From assembly GCA_003516955.1 (NCBI GenBank), contig DPBN01000114.1, positions 1 through 5,704 on the forward strand: DNA of 5,704 nucleotides, given 5' to 3'. The first letter of the stretch is position 1. Each line of letters opens with the position of its first letter. Shown piece by piece: positions 1 to 5,117 of this stretch. The notes beneath the pieces are model-generated. The model was not told the DNA's origin, searched no databases, and saw only the letters and a list, made by a program, of their open reading frames with translations. The DNA comes from Armatimonadota bacterium (GTDB lineage Bacteria > Armatimonadota > Fimbriimonadia > Fimbriimonadales > Fimbriimonadaceae). The translations under genes were made by a program, and so were the position numbers.

Positions 1-110
1 GGCTGGACCGAGCGCGCTGGGAGGGCGTTCCTTGCTGGGAGCTGATCCCGGCGGCCACGGGTGCGACCGTCGCCCAAGCCCTCGAGGCGCTCGCCGGCGA
101 GCGGGCCTAG
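1..110 (+). CDS. C-terminal end of an unidentified protein (5' end outside window)
   Basis: An open frame enters from the left edge (first full codon at position 3) and ends at the TAG at 108-110. It gives 35 residues beginning LDRARWEGVPCWELIP and ending in the alanine-rich helix QALEALAGERA. About 30 of the 35 codons end in G or C, as expected for a real gene in this GC-rich DNA. The stop lies where the convergent response-regulator gene also stops. The fragment carries no motif I can assign to a family, so no function is proposed. It could be a chance open stretch, but codon use and the neat convergent stop favour a real C-terminus. Confidence 0.55.
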   Translation, partial: LDRARWEGVPCWELIPAATGATVAQALEALAGERA

Positions 111-565
111 GCCGAGAGCTTCGGGTGCGAGTGCACGGTGAACCAGTACTGCACCAGCTGCGTCACCAGCTCCTGGAACCGGTCGAAGTTCACCGGCTTG
201 CGGACGTAGCTGTTCGCGCCCAGCTCGTAAGCCTTCCGAACGTCCTGCTCCTCGTCCGACAGCGTGAGGACCACGACGGGCAGACGCTTGGTGGCCGGAT
301 GCGAGCGCAGGCGCTCGAGCACCTCGAACCCGGTCAGTTTGGGAAGCTTGAGGTCGAGGAGGATCAGCATCGGGTACCGCGCGCCATCGCGGTTCACCAG
401 CCCGTGGGGTCCGAAGAAGTAGTCGACCGCCTCCTGCCCGTCCCGAACCACGTCGAGGTTGACGGCAACCGGGCATTGGGCCAGAGCGCGCACGGCGAGG
501 CGCTCGTCGTCGGGGTTGTCCTCGACCAACAGAATGGTCCTCTGCTCCTGATCGGCCAGCCGCAT
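107..565 (-). CDS. Stand-alone response regulator receiver protein, Rcp1-like
   Basis: This is a 152-residue single-domain CheY-like receiver with no DNA-binding or enzymatic output domain. It would take a phosphoryl group from a histidine kinase and signal by protein-protein contact in the cytoplasm. Visible receiver residues are the acidic pair E15-D16 (LLVEDNPDD), phospho-acceptor D71 (LILLDLKLPKLTGFEVL), T101 (VVVLTLSDEEQD) and K123-P124 (YVRKPV). The long loop after the second strand (DYFFGPHG), the SDEEQD run and the C-terminal QYWF aromatic segment resemble the Rcp1 subfamily, whose members often partner phytochrome-type or other hybrid kinases. The ATG at 563-565 is preceded by a G-rich stretch (GGGGG, 573-577) at usable spacing and gives a normal receiver N-terminus. 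No kinase lies in the window, so the partner is unknown. The gene is divergent from dxs and its stop overlaps that of the gene to its left. Confidence 0.93.
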   Translation of the reverse strand: MRLADQEQRTILLVEDNPDDERLAVRALAQCPVAVNLDVVRDGQEAVDYFFGPHGLVNRDGARYPMLILLDLKLPKLTGFEVLERLRSHPATKRLPVVVLTLSDEEQDVRKAYELGANSYVRKPVNFDRFQELVTQLVQYWFTVHSHPKLSA

Positions 566-612
566 CGTTGCACCCCCAGGAACCTTTGGTCCGGGTTCGC
601 TCTCCCGGTTCC

Positions 613-642
613 ATTATCCTCTGTGGCGGACCGTCGGCACAA
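613..642 (-). promoter_or_regulatory. Candidate sigma-70-type promoter for the response regulator
   Basis: Read on the minus strand, a -10-like GATAAT (plus positions 613-618, five of six consensus bases) is separated by 18 bp from a weak -35-like TTGTGC (637-642). Transcription would start near 606, giving a leader of about 40 nt before the ATG at 565. This is pattern matching only. In such GC-rich DNA the AT-rich hexamer stands out, but the -35 element matches only TTG. No comparably good promoter for dxs is visible in this intergenic region; TAATAC at 684-689 is a possible -10 but has no convincing -35. Confidence 0.4.
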
Positions 643-697
643 CGTGGGGCCTTGGACCTGCCACAATCGGGGTGCGGGGCGCGTAATACCGTTCAGC

Positions 698-702
698 GAA
701 GG
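698..702 (+). promoter_or_regulatory. Ribosome binding site deciding the dxs start
   Basis: GAAGG lies six bases ahead of the ATG at 709. The dxs frame stays open upstream to position 568, so this site, together with where similarity to DXS proteins begins, supports 709 as the start rather than an upstream TTG. Confidence 0.6.
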
Positions 703-708
703 CTTCCC

Positions 709-2625
709 ATGGATTCGGCCTACCCCTACCTCTCCCGCATCGTCCGGCCCGAACAGCTTCACGGCCTCGAGATCAAGGAGCTCCAGGAGGTCGCGCGCGA
801 AGTCCGACGGGCGATCGTCGACCACGTCAGCCGCACCGGCGGGCACTTCAGCTCGAACCTCGGCACCGTGGAGCTGACGGTGGCGCTCTACTCCGCGTTC
901 CGCCTTCCTCCGGACCAGGTGGTTTGGGACACGGGTCATCAGGCCTATCCCCACAAGCTCCTCACCGGCCGCCTGGAGCGCTTCGGCACGCTGCGCAAGC
1001 ACAAGGGTCTCAGCGGCTTCCTGCGGCGCGAGGAGTCCGAGTTCGACGCCTTCGGCGCGGGGCACGCCGGCACGGCGATCTCCGCCGCCCTGGGCTTGGC
1101 CTTGGCGCGCGACCTTCGCGGCGGGAAGCACCGCGTCGCGGCCGTCACCGGCGACGCCTCCATCGGCAGCGGGATGAGCTGGGAGGCGCTGAACCACGCC
1201 GGCGACAGCGGCACCAGCCTGACGGTGATCCTCAACGACAACAGGATGTCGATCGCCCCGAACGTGGGGGCGCTGACGCAGTACTTCGCCCGTCTGCGCA
1301 GCCGCCCGCTGGTGCAGGACCTGGCTCAGCGGGCCAAGGACGTCGCCCAGCGGCTGCCAGGGCCGGTGACGCGCGTGGCCTCGGGCATCCGGCACGGGGT
1401 GACGCACTACTTCGCGCCGGAGCACACCGGCACGATCTTCGAGGAGCTGGGCTTCGAGTACATCGGCCCGCTCGACGGCCACGACCTGCCCGTTCTGGTG
1501 GAGGTCTTCCGCAACGTCGCCGAGCTGAAGGGGCCGGTGTTCGTGCACGCGCTCACGGTCAAGGGCAAGGGGTTCGAGCTGGCCGAGGAGGACGCCCGCA
1601 AGTGGCACGGCGTCGGCCCGTTCGATCCGGAGTCGTGCGAGATGAAGGCCAGCAAGGGCCCCCGCACGTTCACCCAGGCGTTCTCCGAGGCGATGCTGGA
1701 GGTGGCCGAGGACCCGGCGGTGGTGGCGATCACCGCCGCCATGCCGGACGGCACCGGGCTGTCGGCGTTCGCGGCCAAGCATCCGGACCGCTACTTCGAC
1801 GTGGGAATCGCCGAGCAGCACGCGGTGACGGTGGCCGCGGGCATGGCCGCCGGGGGCCTGAAGCCGTTCTGTGCGATCTACTCGACGTTTCTGCAGAGAG
1901 CGTTCGACCAGGTTCTGCACGACGTCTGCCTCCAGCGGCTGCCGGTCCGCTTCTTCCTCGACCGTGCCGGCCTGGTCGGAGACGACGGCCCGACGCACCA
2001 CGGCGCGTTCGACCTGAGCTACCTGGGCCCTATCCCGAACTTGGTCCTGATGGCCCCCCGCGACCCCGACGAGCTGGCCGAGATGGTGCGCTTCGTCGCG
2101 GGTTACGGCGACGGGCCGATCGCCGTGCGCTACCCGCGCGGATCGGCCGACCCGGGCCTGCCGGAGTCGCGCACGCCGATCGCCCTGGGCCGCGACGAGA
2201 CGCTGCTCTCGGGGTCGGACGTGACTCTGGTCGGCGTGGGCAGCATGGTCGGCGTGGCCTGGGCGGCCGCGGGCCGACTGAGGGAGCGGGGCGTGCAGGC
2301 CGGGGTGCTCAACGCCCGGTTCGTCAAGCCGATGGACCGCGACGCGATCCTTTCCTGCGCGCGGTCCTCGCGCGGGCTGTTGGTGCTGGAGGAGAACGTC
2401 GGCTGGGGCGGGTTCGGCGAGCGTGTGCGGGAGGCGGTGCAGGAGGCCGGCCTGTCGTGCCCGGTGCGCGTGCTGTCCCTGCCCGACGCGTTCGTCGAGC
2501 ACGGCCCGCAGGACGTGCTGCGGGCGGAGTGCGGGCTGTCGGCGGATCGGGCCGTGCAGGCCGCGCTGGACCTCGCGGCAGGAAGGGCCGCCGTGGAGGC
2601 CCCGGACAGGGTGAGCAGGAAATGA
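709..2625 (+). CDS. dxs: 1-deoxy-D-xylulose-5-phosphate synthase
   Basis: This 638-residue cytoplasmic enzyme joins pyruvate and glyceraldehyde 3-phosphate with loss of CO2 to form DXP. DXP is the entry metabolite of the MEP isoprenoid pathway and a precursor for thiamine and, in many bacteria, pyridoxal. The length is normal for the family. The order is an N-terminal TPP-binding domain (about 1-315), a transketolase pyrimidine-binding domain (about 316-480) and a C-terminal transketolase domain (about 500-625). Recognisable sites are GGHFSSNLGTVELTVALY with H46, WDTGHQAYPHKLLTGR (73-88), the TPP/Mg region GDASIGSGMSWEALNHAG through LNDNRMSI (148-182), DVGIAEQHAV with catalytic E369, and GPTHHGAFDLSYLG with H430/H431. 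The usual GDG is GDA here (residues 148-150). The ATG at 709 has a GAAGG ribosome site and gives the expected N-terminus (YLSRIVRPEQL); the frame is open further upstream but without family similarity. The stop overlaps the nadA start by 4 bp, so the two genes are almost certainly one operon. Confidence 0.97.
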   Translation: MDSAYPYLSRIVRPEQLHGLEIKELQEVAREVRRAIVDHVSRTGGHFSSNLGTVELTVALYSAFRLPPDQVVWDTGHQAYPHKLLTGRLERFGTLRKHKGLSGFLRREESEFDAFGAGHAGTAISAALGLALARDLRGGKHRVAAVTGDASIGSGMSWEALNHAGDSGTSLTVILNDNRMSIAPNVGALTQYFARLRSRPLVQDLAQRAKDVAQRLPGPVTRVASGIRHGVTHYFAPEHTGTIFEELGFEYIGPLDGHDLPVLVEVFRNVAELKGPVFVHALTVKGKGFELAEEDARKWHGVGPFDPESCEMKASKGPRTFTQAFSEAMLEVAEDPAVVAITAAMPDGTGLSAFAAKHPDRYFDVGIAEQHAVTVAAGMAAGGLKPFCAIYSTFLQRAFDQVLHDVCLQRLPVRFFLDRAGLVGDDGPTHHGAFDLSYLGPIPNLVLMAPRDPDELAEMVRFVAGYGDGPIAVRYPRGSADPGLPESRTPIALGRDETLLSGSDVTLVGVGSMVGVAWAAAGRLRERGVQAGVLNARFVKPMDRDAILSCARSSRGLLVLEENVGWGGFGERVREAVQEAGLSCPVRVLSLPDAFVEHGPQDVLRAECGLSADRAVQAALDLAAGRAAVEAPDRVSRK

Positions 2626-3725
2626 ACGTTCAGGAACCGCTTCCGAAGGAGTATCAAGGGCTGGAGCCGGACGAGCTCCGAGAGAGGATCCAAGCCGCCA
2701 AGCGCGCGCTCGGCGGTCGGCTGGTGGTTTTGGGGCACCACTATCAGCGCGACGAGATCATTGAGCACGCCGACTACCGAGGAGACAGCTACAAGCTCGC
2801 CAAAGACGCCTCGCGGCACCCGGAGGCGGAGTTCATCGTGTTCTGCGGTGTGCACTTCATGGCCGAGAGCGCCGACATCCTGACGCCCGAGAGCCAGAAG
2901 GTGATCCTCCCGAACTTGGCGGCCGGCTGCTCGATGGCGGACATGGCCAGCGCGTTCCAGGTGCGCCGCTGCCTGCGGGAGCTGGAGGGCGTGCTGGGCC
3001 CGCTCGAGGGCAGGATGATGCCCGTCACGTACATCAACTCGGCGGCCAGCCTGAAGGCGATCGTCGGCGAGCGCGGCGGTACGGTCTGCACCTCGACCAA
3101 CGCCCCCGCGGCGGTGAAGTGGGCGCTGGAGAGGGCCGAGAGGCTGCTCTTCTTCCCCGACCAGCACCTGGGCCGCAACACCGGGGCCGCTCTCGGCTTC
3201 GACCCCGACGCCGACATGGCGGTGTGGGATCCCTCCAAGCCGCTCGGCGGCCTGACGCCCGAGGCCATCCGCCGGAGCCGGTTCCTCCTCTGGAAGGGCC
3301 ACTGCAGCGTGCACATGCGCTTCTCGGTCGAGCAGATCGAGGACGCCCGCCGCCGGCATCCGGGGGTGCGGGTGATCGTGCATCCCGAGTGCCGCCGGGA
3401 GGTGGTGCAGGCCGCCGACCTCTACGGCTCCACGGAGTTCATCGTGAAGACCATCCGCTCGGGCAAGCCGGGCGACGCCTGGGCCGTCGGCACGGAGATC
3501 AACCTCGTGAACCGCCTGGCGCGCGAGCATCCGGAGCAGACGGTGTTCTGCCTGGACCCGGAGGTCTGCCCCTGCTCGACGATGTACCGCATCCATCCCA
3601 GCTTCCTCTGCTGGGCGCTGGAGAACCTCACGCAGGGGCGGGTGGTGAACCAGGTGAAGGTGCCCCCGGAGGTCGCGGCCCCCGCCAAGCTCGCGCTGGA
3701 CCGGATGCTCGAGCTCGCGGGCTGA
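2622..3725 (+). CDS. nadA: Quinolinate synthase A
   Basis: NadA condenses iminoaspartate with dihydroxyacetone phosphate to make quinolinate, the pyridine precursor of NAD, using a [4Fe-4S] cluster in which one iron binds substrate. The 367 residues match the roughly 368-residue Bacillus-type enzyme. Visible features are VVLGHHYQRDEI (35-46), AGCSMADM with C103, TYINSAASLKA (136-146), FPDQHLGRNT (178-187), LLWKGHCSVHMRF with C228, HPEC (254-257) and CPCSTMYRIHP (316-326). C103, C228 and C318 are the likely cluster ligands by position relative to the three ligands of the Bacillus enzyme; C316 is the alternative to C318. The ATG overlaps the dxs stop (ATGA, 2622-2625), and AGGGTGAG at 2608-2615 can serve as ribosome site, which implies translational coupling. 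The partner genes nadB and nadC are not in the window, so iminoaspartate must be supplied by an enzyme encoded elsewhere. Confidence 0.97.
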   Translation: MNVQEPLPKEYQGLEPDELRERIQAAKRALGGRLVVLGHHYQRDEIIEHADYRGDSYKLAKDASRHPEAEFIVFCGVHFMAESADILTPESQKVILPNLAAGCSMADMASAFQVRRCLRELEGVLGPLEGRMMPVTYINSAASLKAIVGERGGTVCTSTNAPAAVKWALERAERLLFFPDQHLGRNTGAALGFDPDADMAVWDPSKPLGGLTPEAIRRSRFLLWKGHCSVHMRFSVEQIEDARRRHPGVRVIVHPECRREVVQAADLYGSTEFIVKTIRSGKPGDAWAVGTEINLVNRLAREHPEQTVFCLDPEVCPCSTMYRIHPSFLCWALENLTQGRVVNQVKVPPEVAAPAKLALDRMLELAG

Positions 3726-3772
3726 GCCCGTGGCCGGGAATGCTCTCCCCGCCCGAACTCATCTCCATGCGG

Positions 3773-3827
3773 TCCCAGACGGCACGGCCGCGGCGATCGC
3801 CACGGCCTTGATCCCGTCGCATCGGGA
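3773..3827. terminator. Long imperfect inverted repeat downstream of nadA
   Basis: The core is a 22-bp near-palindrome, GGCCGCGGCGA (3786-3796) facing TCGCCACGGCC (3797-3807), with one mismatched pair (3791/3802). As RNA it folds into a hairpin with a GATC loop. Flanking segments extend the pairing: GACGG (3778-3782) with CCGTC (3814-3818), and TCCC (3773-3776) with GGGA (3824-3827), separated by small internal loops. It begins about 50 bases after the nadA stop, between two convergent genes. That position suits a terminator, but no T-tract follows on either strand, so a classical intrinsic terminator is not shown. Confidence 0.45.
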
Positions 3828-3856
3828 AGCGGACGGAGGCCGGGCCGTTCCCAGCC

Positions 3857-3899
3857 GCCTTGGAGGCCGCAAGACGAAGGGGGCCGTGGCCTCCAAGGC
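3857..3899. terminator. Perfect 12-bp stem-loop between convergent genes
   Basis: GCCTTGGAGGCC (3857-3868) and GGCCTCCAAGGC (3888-3899) are exact reverse complements. In the plus-strand RNA the stem can grow to 14 pairs by one G-U (3869/3887) and one C-G (3870/3886), leaving a 15-nt loop. The structure lies about 130 bases after nadA and about 35 bases after the end of the small membrane-protein gene on the other strand. It is therefore well placed to end transcription from both directions. There is no U-run after either arm, so it may act with Rho, as a transcript 3'-end protector, or as a U-less terminator. Confidence 0.55.
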
Positions 3900-3932
3900 C
3901 CCGACCCCCTCCTCCCTGCAGACCCAGCCGCG

Positions 3933-4154
3933 TCAGTTGCCGGGGCTATCCGCGGCCTGCTCGTCCTTGGGTCTCGCGGAGCCCATGTCCGACTGCACCA
4001 TCTGGCTCTTGGGCGACGGGGCGTTCGGGTCTTTGCTGCCGTAGTACGCCCCCGGCTTGCCCTGGCTGCCGGACCAGACCGAGTAGATGCTGAGCGCGGC
4101 CGCCAGAACGGCAACCACAGCCAGCACGATCACGAGCGTCTTGCGGTCCTGCAT
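3933..4154 (-). CDS. Small single-pass membrane protein coupled to the pseudopilin gene
   Basis: This 73-residue protein has a short charged N-terminus (MQDRK), one hydrophobic helix at about residues 6-27 (LVIVLAVVAVLAAALSIYSVW), then a hydrophilic, probably disordered tail rich in Gly, Pro, Ser, Asp and Lys (KDPNAPSPKSQM). Lys and Arg before the helix suggest N-in, with the tail outside the membrane. It has no prepilin FTLIE motif, no lipobox and no cysteine. Its ATG comes one base after the stop of the pseudopilin gene (TGACATG on the minus strand), with no clear ribosome site of its own, so translation is probably coupled. I do not recognise a named family. A role in pseudopilus assembly or anchoring is only an inference from position. 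The tight junction and the predicted helix support a real gene. Confidence 0.75.
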   Translation of the reverse strand: MQDRKTLVIVLAVVAVLAAALSIYSVWSGSQGKPGAYYGSKDPNAPSPKSQMVQSDMGSARPKDEQAADSPGN

Positions 4155-4155
4155 G

Positions 4156-5022
4156 TCAGCGGTTCTTGAACGCCTCGTCGTAGTGCATCAGGTTGTAGGC
4201 CTTGTTGGCGTCGGCGGTGACGGGATCGGTCAGCCACAGCCGGTCCATCACCTGCTCGCGCTTCATGCTCTTCGCGTGGCCGTCCACGAACGCATAGTTC
4301 GTCTGCCCGCCGTAGCCGCCGATGGCGATCTTCTCGCCCGGCCCGCACCAATAGTAGCCGGGGTTGTAGTTGGGCCAGAGCTCGATGCCGTAGATCGCGG
4401 GATCGTTGAACACCGGCCGCCGGCCGTCGATGCTGTACGCCTGCAGCCCGTTGAAGTAGCTGAAGCTGGCGTAGTAGGGGTACATGAAGATCGTCTGCGC
4501 CGGGGCACCGATCGACGTGGCCGCGAGCGAGGGGCCGCTGCCCGCGGAGAACGTGCCGTTCGTGCGCATGTTCGACCAGCCCGAGACGCCGAACGACACG
4601 ATGTTGCCCTGGCGGTAGTAGGTGAACGAGTAGCTCAGCTCTCCGCCGGGGGTGTTGGGGCCGCGGTCGGGGCAGTCGTCGCGGGGGATGTTGTCGTTGG
4701 GCGACTTCCAGATGGCGCGGTTCTTCACGTACGGCAGCGTCGCGACGGCCCCGTTGTTCACCTGGAAGCAGTTCACGATCGGGTCGCCGGGGCAGCCCCA
4801 GCGCGGCGTGCCGTTGCGAAGCATGACGAACACGTCGTCGTAGTCCGTGTTGTACATCATCACGCCGAGAGTGATCTGCTTGAAGTTCGACAGGTCCGAC
4901 GTTTTCTGCGCGGACTCCTTGGCTCGGGCGAAGACCGGGAACAGGATGGCGGCGAGGATCGCGATGATCGCGATCACGACCAGCAGCTCGATGAGAGTGA
5001 AAGCACGCTTGTAGCGAATCAT
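4156..5022 (-). CDS. Type II secretion/pilin-like pseudopilin, H-X9-DG (DUF1559-like) family
   Basis: This 288-residue protein has a prepilin signature: a short basic leader MIRYKRA, the cleavage/methylation motif [20 protein letters not shown] and the helix exit [12 protein letters not shown]. Such proteins are cut by a prepilin peptidase before the Phe, N-methylated, and held in the inner membrane or a pseudopilus by the N-terminal helix. The [19 protein letters not shown] segment (45-63) and the C-terminal [17 protein letters not shown] (241-257) fit the H-X9-DG pseudopilins abundant in Planctomycetota and Armatimonadota. The FPVFARA form points to the latter. Two oddities are Ala rather than Gly at -1 of the cleavage site, and Tyr237 where the His of H-X9-DG (D247-G248) is expected. 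The four cysteines are C77, C85, C117 and C226. I chose the ATG at 5020-5022 because it gives a compact leader. An upstream in-frame ATG at 5056-5058 would add 12 residues but has no ribosome site. The specific cargo or role is unknown. Confidence 0.9.
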   Translation of the reverse strand: MIRYKRAFTLIELLVVIAIIAILAAILFPVFARAKESAQKTSDLSNFKQITLGVMMYNTDYDDVFVMLRNGTPRWGCPGDPIVNCFQVNNGAVATLPYVKNRAIWKSPNDNIPRDDCPDRGPNTPGGELSYSFTYYRQGNIVSFGVSGWSNMRTNGTFSAGSGPSLAATSIGAPAQTIFMYPYYASFSYFNGLQAYSIDGRRPVFNDPAIYGIELWPNYNPGYYWCGPGEKIAIGGYGGQTNYAFVDGHAKSMKREQVMDRLWLTDPVTADANKAYNLMHYDEAFKNR

Positions 5023-5064
5023 GGTGACACCCAGCCGGGGTGCAATCGTCCCCAGCATAGCTAC

Positions 5065-5094
5065 AGGATAGGATAAGGCAGGTTCAAACGCCAA
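5065..5094 (-). promoter_or_regulatory. Weak candidate promoter for the pseudopilin operon
   Basis: In the 95-bp gap upstream of the pseudopilin gene, the minus strand reads TTGGCG (plus 5089-5094), an 18-bp spacer, then TATCCT (5065-5070). An alternative -35 is TTGAAC (5082-5087). The gap is the most AT-rich stretch nearby, which fits a promoter, but the hexamers are poor and readthrough from the upstream UroD-like gene is equally possible. Confidence 0.25.
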
Positions 5095-5103
5095 ATCCTG
5101 CCT
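5076..5103 (-). terminator. Short inverted repeat after the UroD-like gene
   Basis: AGGCAGG (5076-5082) and CCTGCCT (5097-5103) form a 7-bp stem with a 14-nt loop, starting 14 bases after the stop of the UroD-like gene on the minus strand. No U-tract follows (the RNA continues UAUCCUAUCC). It overlaps the candidate pseudopilin promoter, so it could be a weak terminator, an operator, or chance. Confidence 0.25.
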
Positions 5104-5117
5104 GGGACGAAAGACCA

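Noticed and set aside
394..2502. Very long minus-strand open frame (about 700 codons) across dxs
   Set aside because: It is antisense to dxs, whose family motifs are unmistakable. Its translation is rich in Arg, Ala, His and Gln with no domain, which is typical of an antisense shadow in GC-rich DNA.
924..2621. Long plus-strand extension of the nadA frame upstream of 2622
   Set aside because: This is the off-frame reading of dxs, with low-complexity Arg/Gly/Ala sequence. NadA similarity begins at the ATG at 2622, so it is not a fusion protein.
2130..3596. Long minus-strand open frame across the dxs end and nadA
   Set aside because: It spans two well-identified plus-strand genes and yields Ala/Arg/His-rich sequence without motifs.
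3792..3801. GGCGATCGCC, resembling the cyanobacterial HIP1 palindrome
   Set aside because: I noted only this one full copy, and it is the centre of a larger local palindrome. Nothing else in the window suggests a cyanobacterium.
4943..4980. Repeated GATCGCGAT units
   Set aside because: They are explained by repeated Ile-Ala codons of the pseudopilin hydrophobic helix (AIIAI), not by a DNA repeat element.
5023..5058. Upstream in-frame ATG extending the pseudopilin by 12 residues
   Set aside because: No ribosome site precedes it, and it would add uncharacteristic hydrophobic residues before the basic leader. The shorter start gives a normal prepilin leader.
5065..5075. Tandem AGGATAGGATA
   Set aside because: Only two overlapping hexamers in an AT-rich gap; too short to call a repeat or binding site.
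4087..5076. Plus-strand open frame of about 330 codons opposite the pseudopilin
   Set aside because: It is Val/Arg/Asp/His-rich with no recognisable domain and lies antisense to a clear prepilin-type gene.
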